This document shows, in pieces, positions 53,407 to 63,737 of a DNA stretch of 64,000 bases. The position numbers were made by a program, and so were the translations under genes. Under the pieces are notes generated by a model. That model worked only from the letters and a program-made list of their open reading frames with translations, searched no databases and was not told the DNA's origin. Every line of letters begins with the position of its first letter. The first letter of the stretch is position 1. Where the stretch lies: the NCBI RefSeq assembly GCF_004359215.1, contig NW_027152029.1, forward strand, positions 1,369,242-1,433,241, in the 5' to 3' direction. The DNA comes from Bremia lactucae (lineage: Eukaryota > Oomycota > Peronosporomycetes > Peronosporales > Peronosporaceae).

Positions 53407-54760
53407 TTGCCTAACGACAAAGGCACTCGACACGAAATCGACCTTATCCCAGGTTCGAAATACTGTGGTATGAATCAATTGCCGTTGCGTCGTGAACAAG
53501 TAATAGCGATCGACAAATTCTTTGCCGAATGCTTAGCAGCGGGCCATGTGAGGGAATCAACTTTCCCACATAGCTCTACAACCTTCTGTGTGCGCAATGC
53601 AACAGGAGGTTGGCGGATAGTGCATGCATTCAATAAACTGAATACTGCAACTGTACCGGCTCAAACGCCGATACCACGAAAATATGTAATCATTGATGGC
53701 ATGTCAAAGAGTACTATCTTTTCGTCAATGAATCTGCTGGATGGATTCTATCAGATCCTTGTGCGTGAACAAGATATTCCGCTCACAGCAGTAATCACCC
53801 CCAAGTAGTATGCTATGGGAGTGGCTAGTCATGCCACAGGGGTTTAGTAATGCCCCTGCGACATTTGACAAACGTGTAACCAATCTATTGAGATCGGGGC
53901 GGGATTTTGTACCGAGCTATTATGATGACGACTTCGTTCATAGCAGACCCATGAACGGAACGCCGGATGTTGAAGTTCATCGTATCCACGTCCGAAAGGT
54001 TCTTACCCTTATGCGTAAGCACAAGTTGCATGCAGAAATGTATATTCGCTGCAAGCGAAATACCTCTTCTTGGGTGCATCGTGGGTAAACACGGTGAATG
54101 CCGCGATTCAGAAAAAGATCAAGGCGATCACCGACTGGCTTGTACCAGTCGATGTAAGGGACTAAAACAGTTCCTCGTTTAGCGGCATTTTTGCACAAGT
54201 ACTCACGTACTTGTGCTAAAATGACAGTATATCTTTCTTCTTTGTTGAAGAAAAAACGTAAAGTTGTCATGGAACCCTGATTGTCAGCTTTCCTTCGATG
54301 ATATTAAGAAAAGCTGGATGCAATCGCCAATCCTGGCGATTGCAGACCGAGATCGACCTTTTCATGTCGTCCCTGACGCCAGCGATTTTGCATTCGGCTG
54401 TGCGTTAACGCAATATGTCACAGACGGCGCAGAGCGCGTCGTCTATTTTCAATCGCGTCAATTTCAACCAGCGAACGCAACTATTTAGTGTATGATAAGG
54501 AACTCCTTGCCATGAAATACGCACTGGCTAAGTTAGGGTCTACCTCTTGGAAGATAGACCGTTCATTGAATATACGGACCATGCGTCTTTACGCACGGCC
54601 ATAAGCAGTCCACACCTCTCGCATAGAATGGCGAGATGGTTGTCTTCCTTTGCGGAGTATAACTTCTCCGTGGAGTATAAATCAAGACGACTAAGCGTTG
54701 TCGCTGATGCCCTTTCGCGCCGGCCCTATTTTGAGCTGGCTGCGCAACAGTGACCATAAG
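53407..54760 (+). pseudogene. RT and RNase H of element L
   Basis: 53407-53808 open: KGTRHEIDLIPGSKYC, GGWRIVHAFNKLNTATVPAQ, FSSMNLLDGFYQILVREQDI (motif A Asp replaced by Asn). 53810-54088: WEWLVMPQGFSNAPATFDKR, PSYYDDDFVHSRPM (YYDD for YFDD), RKVLTLMRKHKLHAE. 54264-54488: SPILAIADRDRPFHVVPDAS, DFAFGCALTQYVTDGAERVV. 54547-54753: YTDHASLRTAISSPHLSHRM, VVADALSRRP. Inactive. Confidence 0.8.
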
Positions 54761-54939
54761 ATCACTGTTGCAATAATAAGTGTTCCGATGTCAACATTAA
54801 ATGACGACGTTAGAAGAGCTTAACATGAAGATAAGGCTCTTACAGGGTTGATGGATTACCTAAGAGATCCATCCCAACAATCCTTAGAAGGGTTGTCGAA
54901 GTTGTATCGATCCTCAACAGATAGATATACAACGCGCAA

Positions 54940-55462
54940 CGGTTAATTGTATTGTTCAGCCATTGCTGGCGACACACCTCGTGTCATCATCCCTACCCAT
55001 AATGATCTGCGATTACGCATCATGTATGAGTACCACGATGCACCAAAAAGTGGTCATCGTGGACGGGAGAAGACATTTCTCACGATAAGTTCCGACTTCT
55101 ACTGGCCACGCCAGTATGTGTTCGTCCACAAGCACATACGTGCTTGAGAAGTTTGTCAACAAGAAACCCCAGTGCTTCATCCCGTGCCCAGTGCTTCATC
55201 CCGTGCTCCGTTACATCCTCTGCCTTTTCCGGCAGAGTGCTGGCAGTCCGTATCTATGAACTTCGTCCTCGGATTCTTTGAAGTCACCCATAAGAATAAT
55301 GGTATTCTTGTTTTTGCTGAGCGTTTAAGCAAGATGGTACATCTTGCTGCCGTCCCGGAGTCGATCACAGCCAAAAGCTGTGCTCGTGGCTTTATTAAAA
55401 CGATCTTTTACTTGATGGGTTACATTTTGAACTGGTCTCAGATCGAGACCCTCGATCCACGG
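54940..55462 (+). pseudogene. integrase (5' half) of element L
   Basis: Zinc-binding YEYHDAPKSGHRGREKTFLT, FYWPRQYVFVHKHIRA (second Cys pair partly lost after a stop). Core start SVSMNFVLGFFEVTHKNNGI, LVFAERLSKMVHLAAVPESI (the first catalytic Asp of VFVDRFSK is Glu here), WSQIETLDP. At about 55463 the reading is interrupted by foreign DNA up to 55935. Confidence 0.75.
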
Positions 55463-55735
55463 CGGGATGAGCTCAAGCTTAAAATCTCCGTGCAAAATTT
55501 TCATTGCGAATTGTAGCATGAGAATTTCCAGATTCAGCATGAGAATCTGCAGTCGTGAACAAGTCACTACCATCCTCAATACCACTTTCTAATTAACACC
55601 CTGCGGCTGAGTTAGTGAGCATTACTGGTTTAAGCTATGCTCTATTATTGATTTTAGTACTACCGCAGCCGCAAACCTGTATAACTAGCCATTGAAGGAG
55701 ATGGTAACAAAAATACGTTAAGAATGCAAAGGTAA
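55463..55735. other. patchwork insert before the rDNA piece
   Basis: 55510-55560 matches the coiled-coil end of the aORF (GAGAATTTCCAGATTCAGCA as at 13451). 55560-55735 is of unknown origin. Confidence 0.5.
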
Positions 55736-55934
55736 AGGTGAAGTCGTAACAAGGTTTCCGTAGATGAACCTGCGGAAGGATCATTACCACACCTAAAAAA
55801 CTTCCACGTGAACTGTGGCAAAACTTAGTTGGGAACAAATTAGGCGGCGACTGCAGACTTTATTGTTAGCGGTTGCTGCTAAATGCGTCCCATCATGGCG
55901 ATCGTTTCGACCTCGGTTGGAATTAGTAGCTAAC
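55736..55934 (+). rRNA. 18S rRNA 3' end plus ITS1 fragment (rDNA relic)
   Basis: 55736-55786 is the conserved 3' end of 18S rRNA (AGGTGAAGTCGTAACAAGG, TTTCCGTAG, GAACCTGCGGAAGGATCATTA) with one substitution (TAGATGAACC for the usual TAGGTGAACC). From 55787 the sequence is ITS1 of Peronosporales type (CCACACCTAAAAAACTT, CCACGTGAAC, later ATCATGGCGATCGTTT and TAGTAGCTAAC). No 5.8S follows; at 55936 integrase sequence resumes. So it is a short non-functional rDNA scrap inside a retroelement. Confidence 0.9.
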
Positions 55935-56869
55935 AGTGTTCAAATCACTTGGATCACATTTAAAAATGTCAACTTCTGATCATCCTGAAACAGATGGTCA
56001 GACGGACCGTGCAAACCGTATTCTCTAAGAGATACGTCTCGGACACGTCCACTCTTTTGACAGCTGGAGCGAGTTCTTGCCGATGTAGAATTTGCCATCA
56101 ACAATTCAGCGCATGCTTCTACAAAGCATACACCATTTTTCGTGAATGGCTTACGACACCCTCGTATCCCTATGCTGTTTGAGAGTAACTCTTATTTAAG
56201 GGGGGAGGGACTCGCTCGAGCAAAGAAGCTTTAGCTCTTGCTCATGACTCATTAGCCCTAAGGTTCAATGCGAAGGATACGAATGTTGAGTTTACTAACA
56301 TTGAAGTGGACAAACTCAGTAATAACAGTTATGCTTTTACTGACTTAGACAACGATGCTGGAAGACTCAGCATCGAAAACAATACTATTAATGATAATGC
56401 TCTCAATCGTGAAGAGATGAATATCTCCGCAGTGCGAGCCGGTTGCACTGAAACAAAAATAAAATCGAGTCAGCAGGTGGTTTCCTGCTGGCTAGCGAAG
56501 CAGTGGTCCATTTGTACGGGATTCCATCGCTAGTGCGGTGGACCGACAGATACGGAACTCTGACAAAAATGGAAAAGCAAACACACTTAAATTTAAAATT
56601 AATGACCTAGTCATACTGTCTACGGTAAACCCACCAAAGCACGTAGTGACGAGTGTAGGCAGTAATAAATTACTGCCCAGGTATATCGGCCCGTTTCGTG
56701 TATTACATCGCTAAGGCAATGCATACACGATCGAGCTGCCTCGTAGAATGCGTACGCATCCTACTTTTTTTGCTGGTCGTCTCCGCTCACGCCATCAGTA
56801 CGAGGCTTCTTCCGATCCGGATTACACCGGAACGGTCAAGGGCATCAGCTAAAGCCTTATGGCTCCCAG

Positions 56870-57680
56870 CTAAAGACTTATTGTCTCAGAACAGGGTCTA
56901 TTTCTTTTGAGCAAGACGATCCACTCTTTCCTACAAGAAAGAAAATCTTCTGACGAACAGTCAACAGCTTCTTTTCGTTCGCCAGTTTGTTCAGTCTCAA
57001 TCTGCGCACAACTTTTTACCTGGTCACGAGAAACATTGTCGACCGTCACCGCTAATGCGCGGCGACGAAATTGCTCGTGGTCAAGATTCCCTCTTAAGGA
57101 AAAAAGGGTGTGATTCGAATTACAATGCTGAATCGGGCTCGTCAAACGAGGCGAATCCGATTCCCCCCCCACATCCATTGATGGGTTCGGGTGGTGAGAA
57201 GCGCTTTCTTGTTAAAAGATTCTTGAGCCACCGTGAGGCAAAGAGGTTCGAGTGAGTTATCTCGTTCGTTGGCGAGGGTGTCCGCCCTCGCATGATAGTT
57301 GGGAACCTCGTTCCTAACTGATATTGGACGTTCCGGGTCTCGTCTTACATTACGACGAGACCCATCCTCCTTGGTAAAAGGTCCAACGGAGAACGAGTGC
57401 TTCCCGAGCAAAAAAGTATTGAAGGTTATCGATCCCTTGACGCATCTCGTAAGAGATGAGAGTCCTCCAATGGGGATCTTTGAGGAATATGCTTCCTTAG
57501 GGCATTTACCTGCACCCTTAAAACAGCATGGACATGAGTCTCCCCACGAGAGGCAAGAATCCGTGCCTCTCTAAACATAGGGTGCAACTTATAGGGTGCA
57601 CCGAGTACGGTCCGTTCTGGAACCGTTCACGGAAAGCATTTAGCTTGTCAAGCCAGACCTCACAGCCTATGTTATGTACA
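56870..57680 (-). pseudogene. antisense ORF (aORF) of element K
   Basis: Cys block CLSWGDSCPCCFKGAGKCPK at about 57565-57505, then KEAYSSKIP. 57411-57142 is open (DGSRRNVRRDPERPISVRNE, VPNYHARADTLANERDNSLE). 57178-56870 has the start of the coiled coil (FSLRGNLDHEQFRRRALAVT, QIETEQTGERKEAVD). It matches element H block by block and, more distantly, LTR1 copies (DGSRHTDGRGP, NEAPSCHVKVDNRASEQD). Confidence 0.6.
57120..57400 (+). pseudogene. chromodomain of element K, broken
   Basis: SGGEKRFLVKRFLSHREAKR then a stop (TGA at 57253) and a shifted frame reading LVRWRGCPPSHDSWEPRS-like sequence (SHDS, WEP Trp codon intact at about 57298). Confidence 0.6.
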
Positions 57681-57834
57681 TTCTATACAAAGGCTGTCCA
57701 AGCTCGGAACAAAGGTTTGACATCCTTTGTTCGTTTGCAAGTGTACCACCGATGCCGGTAAAAGGCATTGATGAAGAATTCTGTTTCAACCTCACCAGGC
57801 TTGTGAAGCCATGATGAGTCGAATATCGGAATAT

Positions 57835-59764
57835 GATAATCGCCAAGATGGGCGATTGCATCAAGCTTTGCTTGATACCTTCAAACGAACGCTGACAATC
57901 AGCGTTCCATAACCATTTCTCGTCTTTTTTCAAGAGACGAGAGAGATGAACTGTCATCTCTGCATAATTGCGAGAATACTTGTGCAAGTACGCCGCTAAA
58001 CCAAGGAACTTTCTAAGTTTCTTGACATCGACTGGAACTGGGCAGTCCGTGATTGTCTTCATCTTTTCGGGATCAGGGCGCGCGCCGTGTTTACCGACGA
58101 TGCACCCAAGAAGTGGTATTCGCTTGCAGCAAATATACACTTCTTGAGATTTACATAAAACATATGCTTTCGCATAAGTGTAAGAACCTGGCGAACGTGA
58201 GTTTTATGAATTTCCACGTCCGTCTTACCGTCCATGGCCCGGCTATGGACGAATACATCGTCAAAATAGCTCGGTGCGAATTCTCGCACCGGTCTCAACA
58301 GATTTGTTACACATCTGTTGAATGTTGCATGGGCGTTACTAAGCTTCTGAGGCATCACTAGCCATTCCCAAAGCATCCCACTGGGAGTGCTCACTGCTGT
58401 GTACGGGATGTCCCGCTCACGCATAAGGATTTTATAGAATCCATCCATCAGATCCATAGAAGAAAAGATCGTACTCTTAGACATACCATCTATGATAACG
58501 TCTTTTCTAGGTATCGGCGTTTGAGCCGGTACCGTTGCAGCATTCAGTTTATTAAATGCGTGCACTATCCGTCACCCTCCTGTGGCCTTTTGCACACGAA
58601 AGGTCGGAGAGCTATGTGGGAAGGTTGACTCCCTTACATGGCCCTCTTCTAATTGATCGATAAAGAATTTATCGATCGCAAGTGCTTGTTTACGAGGCAG
58701 TGGCCACTGCTTCATGACACAGTACTTCCAGCCCGGTTTAAGCTCGATCTCATGTCGAGTGCCTGTTATCCTTAGGCAACTCACATGGAATAGCTTCATG
58801 GAATACATTCGAATTCTATTAAATCCTCGTATAGAGGATTTCCCTTGAGTGACTCCCAAGATTTAGTACTGTATCTTTTAATCCGAGTCTTCACATCGAG
58901 GACACTTTCGTCCATCGATGAGCTGCTGGGAACCCGTTCGTTCTCTGCAAAACTTACCGCTGACTGAATGTCGGTAACGTTATCGTCCTCTGTGACGAGT
59001 ACGCAGATCTGCTTGATTCTACCACCATGCAGATCTCTCAAGAACTGCTTAGGTTCTAGGGTTGGTAATTGAGTTATCTCCGAAGTTAACTTCGGAGGCG
59101 CATACCGATCAAGAGTATAAGCGCCTACTCTCGAACCATTATTAACCAAGACATTTAATATCTCGGTTTCTTCCTGGGATTTATCCACAGGCTGCCGAAG
59201 AATTAATCCCTCGGGATCTTGAAGTCTAATAACTTCAACTGTTTGAGGAGATTTCTCCTCAAGAACGTGGGAACCTCTTCTCTCAACGTCTTCCGAGTGT
59301 GATTGCGCTATCACAGTCGGGTCCTCTACGGTCGACTCTCTACACGACCTAGGATCATCGTGTTGTCCCTTTGGGGCAACCGGTATACTCCTCGAATGTC
59401 GCCCGTCAGGCGTACATTTATGTCTCAATCCACTCGACCTCTTCAAGTGGTGGACCTTCGGCGCTGCCTGTTCATCAACACAGCCGCCGGCAGCTGACTC
59501 CACAATGTGATTAGTAATTACACTGTGATCTTGTGTAGTCGTACTAGCGACCGTACCACAACTGAGGCCATCGCACTCACTCGTAGTACATCCACACGCT
59601 TGTGGACGCACCAAGAAGTTCATCAGATGGCCATCTAATGAACAAGAAGCAGGCATTTTTACGGATCGATGCTGCCAGCTGATCCTTGGCTCGTATTTTC
59701 TGAGCCAAGGTAAACCTAGGATGATATCAAATTTGTCATCCAAATCCAGTACGATGAAATCATC
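57835..59764 (-). mobile_element. LTR1 pol fragment, element M
   Basis: Minus strand. Linker (59764-58796), RT (58860-57840) and the RNase H edge. Its right side joins an inverted gag-protease piece at 59765. Confidence 0.8.
57840..58860 (-). pseudogene. reverse transcriptase of element M
   Basis: 58859-58572 (GTRHEIELKPGWKYCVMKQW), 58565-58059 open (VPAQTPIPRKDVIIDGMSKS, FSSMDLMDGFYKI, WEWLVMPQKLSNAHATFNRC, SYFDDVFVHSRAMDG with YFDD) and 58140-57667 (KFLGLAAYLHKYSRNYAEMT, RSFEGIKQSLMQSPILAI). Three frames; otherwise well kept, with both YFDD Asp present. Confidence 0.85.
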
Positions 59765-60085
59765 GTCCTCGCTTTTCGAACAATAAGCGATGGCAGAAAT
59801 GCCATCGCTGCAAAATATTAGGACACTAAGCTCATGAGTGTAGTGCTCCACGCCCAGTACCGAGGGGTAATGAACGTAATTTTGGACCGTACGCCAAAAA
59901 GGGCAACGGCCGCGGGTCCGACTTTGTTGCGAAATCGCAACAGCGAGGCGGACCGCCAAAAAATGGTTGGGGTCAGTAGGGGCGCAACGCCCTACTGATC
60001 CAGCAACCTCAAGAGAATTTGCAAATCTCTTGACTAAAGTTGCTCCAGATATACAATCATTATGTGTCTCTGCAGCCGCACTCAC
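58796..60085 (-). pseudogene. chimeric 429-aa frame across an inversion point
   Basis: Residues from DDDFIVLDLDDKFDIILGLP (protease end) through the whole linker to the RT start are genuine LTR1 pol (59764-58796). The first ~107 residues (60085-59765) are antisense translation of a gag/protease piece lying in the opposite direction. So the open frame is longer than any real protein here. The pol part is the most complete protease-RT linker in the window. Confidence 0.7.
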
Positions 60086-60270
60086 TTAGAGCCCTAGTGG
60101 AATGTGGAGCGTCGAATAACTTTTTTCGTCGCCAGTCGCTAGAGGGTCGTAGGCTCAAATATGTTGAGCGCGACATCCCTCCAATGACGGTGCGTCTAGC
60201 CACAGCTGCATCGATAACAGTAATGAAACGCGTAGTGAAATTTCAGTACACGTTAAAAGATTTACAGTAG
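59765..60270 (+). pseudogene. inverted gag tail and protease piece
   Basis: Plus strand. Gag end around 59820-60040 (matching the reverse of 17640-17900), then the protease RALVECGASNNFFRRQSLEG, ERDIPPMTVRLATAASITVM, KRVVKFQYTLKDLQ to 60270 (active-site Asp replaced by Glu). It is directly joined to LTR1 sequence at 60271. Confidence 0.7.
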
Positions 60271-60656
60271 TTGCGAGTGGTGCCTTACGTTATTTCACGT
60301 ACACTAGTACGTGCAGAGGAAGACTTCTCTTTAAGACAACAACCTTAAGGAGGGTTACATGAAAACTGTATTTATTATAATTAAGTTTCTCTTCTTTCTA
60401 TCTGCTAATGCTAACTTAATTATAAACTAATACTAAACATGCAATTGAAATCTTATCTTATCTGTCTCTCTCTTTTGTTTACATCTAAAGTTGATTAGTC
60501 TGCGGGATAAATAGATATAATGGTCTATACCTATTTATGGATAAGATTTCTAAACATTACTATATATAGTAATATTCTCCAAAAATTATCTAGCTTTTAG
60601 ATAATATATTAATTAACAACCTTTAAGTGTTAAAATCATGTAACGATACACCCGTT
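60271..60656 (-). repeat. LTR1, truncated at its left side
   Basis: Begins mid-LTR (TTGCGAGTGGTGCCTTACG) and ends ATACACCCGTTCCA (decayed CCCCGTTACA). 60657-60897 shows nothing recognisable. Confidence 0.8.
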
Positions 60657-60897
60657 CCAATCCTTATATTACGTTAAAATACACAGACCGCTCCCACGAT
60701 TGCACCTTAAGCTCACAGAGGATATTGTATTTTATAACCAGTTCGCAGGTAGTAAATTGTAAGATGTAATATTTAAGCGATAAGACAACTTTCGAGGCTG
60801 GATGATGAATTTGCTTTAGCGCAGCATAAAAGTTCCTAGTAACTTTCGCTTACGGATTTACCGTATGTTAGCCTTTTTAAATGTCGTGTACGCTATA

Positions 60898-61431
60898 TGT
60901 AACGGGCTAAAGTTGCCCTAAATGTTACACAGTCCCCGTTAAGTACATTTGGTGTACTTAAGGGGATGGTCAATTACTAAATAATAGTAATTAGACCCAA
61001 CACTCGGGTGGATGCACATTTGTAACCAACCCTTGTGGGTGTGATGCACATGGGTGCATTCACATTAGGAGGGATGACGCCCAGCGTTATCCGTTACGCG
61101 AGGTATCTATAAAGATACGCTCGCAATACATATTGAATGATACCTATAGAGATAACATTCTAATTGGTAAAAATAGGTATTTGTATTTAATTCTATTTTA
61201 ATATAAATAGTCTGAAAACTACTTCCTACTTGGTAAGTGCGCACGAGGAGACGGATTACCGCTCCCGTGACGACACTTAACCAGAGTTCTTAGTGTGTTG
61301 GGTGAAGTCGCTAACGCGCCCACTACAACTGCCTCACTGCACGCAAGAGAAGCAGGTTTAACCGCTTCCTCGCTGTGCTAGGGTGTGTGCCTAAGTAGAG
61401 CGTGGCCGCATTACGACGTGCCCGCCTACAC
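60898..61431 (+). repeat. LTR2, complete 5' LTR
   Basis: 534 bp, TGTAACGGGCTAAAG to GTGCCCGCCTACA. The start folds as TGTAAC, GGGC, loop, GCCC, GTTACA. Primer binding site TGGTAGCACTTGAAATCC at 61434-61451 and a gag leader like 6895-7050 follow, until the N gap. Confidence 0.85.
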
Positions 61432-61554
61432 TTGGTAGCACTTGAAATCCTTCCCACGACCCGCATCTCTGCGTGTGTACGTGAGGATGAGCCTCAATAT
61501 TGATTGGGCTCATTTTCCCCACCTCTCCGAACATCATCGGGAGGTGGCAGGGCT

Positions 61555-61654
61555 NNNNNNNNNNNNNNNNNNNNNNNNNNNNNNNNNNNNNNNNNNNNNN
61601 NNNNNNNNNNNNNNNNNNNNNNNNNNNNNNNNNNNNNNNNNNNNNNNNNNNNNN
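61555..61654. other. 100-base assembly gap
   Basis: Run of N. Left of it is the LTR2 gag leader; right of it is unrelated DNA, so the rest of the LTR2 element may be missing from the assembly. Confidence 1.
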
Positions 61655-62315
61655 TTTACATGTGAAATACCCGTGCTCAAAGGCTGGAGTTCTTTGCAAA
61701 GGTTTTGTCGTGACAAAATAAATATAGGTGCTCAGAATCTTGTCATGGCAGCCACATCCATCAGAAAAGAATTTGGTACACGTCAGTGAGATTTGTACTT
61801 TTTCACTGCATGCTCTGCTGCTTTTCCAGTGAGACCTTTCCGGTAAACGTCCATGTATCGTAAAGCTTTTCGTGAGTCAGGTTGATGGTTAAGGTTTGAA
61901 GCGAGCCTGGGTGAGGGCAGGGACGCATGCCATACAATGTACTTTGAGCCAATCATCAGGGCCAAAGTTGTAAGGTCAAATGATCCAAAAATTGTTCACT
62001 TACAATCTGGGTTTGCTGGTTTTAAGTGTCATGCACTGTGTCAATTTCCTCCTGTAGGAAATTCTATTTGTTATTCGTCTTATAGAAATTTATACTTAAG
62101 TAAAGGTACATCAGCCAAAGTCGTAATACGAAGAGAAAATGGAGCTTTTACTAAATTAATTAGCACAAATTCGAAACACAAGCAATAGTGCGTCTTAATG
62201 CATATTAAGTTGGCGTTTTGAAAGGTATTAAATATTCACAGCTTTCTCCAAACAAATGAATATTAAGTCAGTATTAAACTCGTAGCCACATATCTCGCTT
62301 TTGTTCCCAACTCTC
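61655..62315. other. upstream region of the TPI gene, no gene seen
   Basis: Short frames only. The minus frame 61965-61783 ends YMDVYRKGLTGKAAEHAVKK, which looks like a coding remnant but is unassigned. The plus frame 61937-62188 has no domain. The TPI promoter should lie in the last few hundred bases. Confidence 0.4.
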
Positions 62316-63068
62316 ATGACGCGTACGTGTCTTATCGGCGGCAATTGGAAGTGCAATGGCACGCTGCAGTCTGTCAAGGATATGTGTGCTATGCTGAACA
62401 AGGTTGAATTCAACACTGAAAAGGTTGAGGTTGTTGTTGCGCCTTCGGTGCTGCATCTAAATCTAGCCAAGTCGCTATTTAAAAAAAGAATTGCCTTGGC
62501 CGCACAAAACGTTAGCCTGACAGGCACTGGTGCCTACACGGGAGAGATTGCAGCTGAGCAATATTTGGATTTTGGTATCGGTTGGACCATAACGGGCCAT
62601 TCGGAGCGTCGCACCTACTATGGTGAGACCGATGAGATCGTGGCGCAGAAAACGAAGCGCGCGCTTGACTTAGGCCTAAAAGTCATATTCTGCATTGGCG
62701 AGGCTCTCGAGGAGCGTAAGGCTGGAAAGACTCTCGATGTACTTATCCGTCAGATGGATGCCCTATTGAATATTGTGAAGGAGTCTGATTGGGCACGCAT
62801 CGTTATCGCGTACGAGCCCGTTTGGGCCATCGGAACGGGTGTCGTAGCAACCCCTGCTCAAGCTCAGCAGGCTCACAAGGATCTAAGAGCCTGGATTGCT
62901 AGCAAGGTATCGGTAGCTGTGGCCGAAAGCATTCGTATCATTTACGGTGGCTCTGTTAATGACAATAATTGCGAAGAACTTATCGCGCTTGCCGACGTCG
63001 ACGGATTTCTAGTAGGCGGTGCTTCGTTAAAACCCGAATTTGAAAAAATCATCAGGAGCGCTTCATAA
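62316..63068 (+). CDS. TPI: triosephosphate isomerase
   Basis: Interconverts dihydroxyacetone phosphate and glyceraldehyde 3-phosphate in glycolysis and gluconeogenesis; cytosolic homodimer in most eukaryotes. 250 aa, the usual length, no intron. The ATG at 62316 gives the standard start (MTRTCLIGGNWKCNG); the frame is open a few codons further but only to a TTG. Catalytic residues are in place: Asn10 and Lys12, His95 in TGHSERR, Glu167 in AYEPVWAIGTG with the flexible loop 6, the phosphate-binding IYGGSV, and GFLVGGASL near the C-terminus. It is stand-alone, with no targeting extension and no GAPDH part, unlike the mitochondrial TPI-GAPDH fusion known in stramenopiles. So this is the cytosolic isoform. 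SPT4 follows 150 bp downstream on the same strand. Confidence 0.97.
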   Translation: MTRTCLIGGNWKCNGTLQSVKDMCAMLNKVEFNTEKVEVVVAPSVLHLNLAKSLFKKRIALAAQNVSLTGTGAYTGEIAAEQYLDFGIGWTITGHSERRTYYGETDEIVAQKTKRALDLGLKVIFCIGEALEERKAGKTLDVLIRQMDALLNIVKESDWARIVIAYEPVWAIGTGVVATPAQAQQAHKDLRAWIASKVSVAVAESIRIIYGGSVNDNNCEELIALADVDGFLVGGASLKPEFEKIIRSAS

Positions 63069-63218
63069 GCATCTCCATTGGGCGAGATCATGCATGGACT
63101 AGTGGAAAATCAGTGGTTTAATCTCGAAGTGATGCCATTTTGACCTCCAGTAGTATTTTGCTAATAAAAGCTTTACGTAATAGGCCAAATTAGGTGATTT
63201 CTTTACAAAATAAAAATT

Positions 63219-63737
63219 ATGAACAGAATGCGCGATGAAGAAGATGATGAGCTGGACGAGAGCTTTCAACACTCGGACATCCCCAACACCTTTCGCGAAC
63301 TTCGTGCTTGCATGACGTGCTCGCTCATTAAGACTTTCACGCAATTTTACGACACGGGTTGCGAAAATTGTGCATTTCTCCAAATGGCCGACAATCGTCA
63401 GCGGGTGGCCGAGTGCACGTCCGCTTACTTCGAAGGGTAAGCTAACTTTTACTGCAGAGCTTTACTAAAAAATATTTTATATATGGATGCCATGTGTACT
63501 AGCATGATTGCCATGATGCAGCCCAAGGATAGCTGGGTTGCCAAGTGGCAACGCATCGGTGCGTTACGGATGCGCATTTTGGGCCAACACATATTAGCTG
63601 TACTAAACTTTCGATTTTAATATGGCGTAGTCCGTTCAATCCCAGGCATCTACGCCTTATCTGTATCTGGAGAGTTGCCCGACTCAATTAAACGTTTTCT
63701 TGAGGACAGAAACATCCCGTACCGCGTGCAGAATTAA
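63219..63737 (+). CDS. SPT4: transcription elongation factor SPT4
   Basis: Zinc-binding small subunit of the Spt4-Spt5 (DSIF) complex, which rides on RNA polymerase II and keeps it processive; nuclear. Three exons: 63219-63436, 63503-63558, 63646-63737, coding 121 aa. The Zn finger is in exon 1 (RACMTCSLIKTFTQFYDTGC then ENCAF). The Spt4 core continues YFEG in exon 1, MIAMMQPKDSWVAKWQRI in exon 2, GIYALSVSGELPDSIKRFL and EDRNIPYRVQN in exon 3. All exon joins keep the frame and give the expected Spt4 fold length. The N-terminus (MNRMRDEEDDELDESFQHSD) is acidic and ~15 residues longer than in yeast. The intergenic space to TPI is 150 bp, so its promoter must be short. Confidence 0.93.
63437..63502 (+). 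other. SPT4 intron 1 (66 bp)
   Basis: Donor GTAAGC, acceptor TACTAG. It splits the Gly codon after FE (GG|C). Short, as is common in oomycetes. Confidence 0.85.
63559..63645 (+). other. SPT4 intron 2 (87 bp)
   Basis: Donor GTGCGT, branch-like CTGTACTAAAC at about 63598-63608, acceptor TCCCAG at 63640-63645. It splits the Gly codon of RIGIYAL. Confidence 0.85.

Larger units (their letters stand above)
52500..55462 (+). mobile_element. LTR1-type pol relic, element L
   Basis: Plus strand, starts inside the protease-RT linker and ends inside the integrase core at GATCGAGACCCTCGATCC (about 55446-55463). No LTR, gag or protease attached. It is more diverged from element D than the other LTR1 copies. 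Confidence 0.8.
55936..57834 (+). mobile_element. LTR3-family pol fragment, element K
   Basis: Plus strand: integrase core end (VFKSLGSHLKMSTSDHPETD at 55938-55997, then GQTDRANRIL), C-terminal domain (56560-56830, DLVILSTVNPPKHVVTSVGS type), chromodomain (about 57190-57330), with the aORF on minus. Strongly similar to element H. Cut at 57834 against an inverted LTR1 RT. Confidence 0.75.

Noticed and set aside
55635..55838. Minus frame across the rDNA piece
   Set aside because: It is antisense translation of 18S/ITS1 sequence.
62301..62315. Earlier TPI start
   Set aside because: Only a TTG; the ATG at 62316 gives the standard TPI N-terminus with Asn10 and Lys12.
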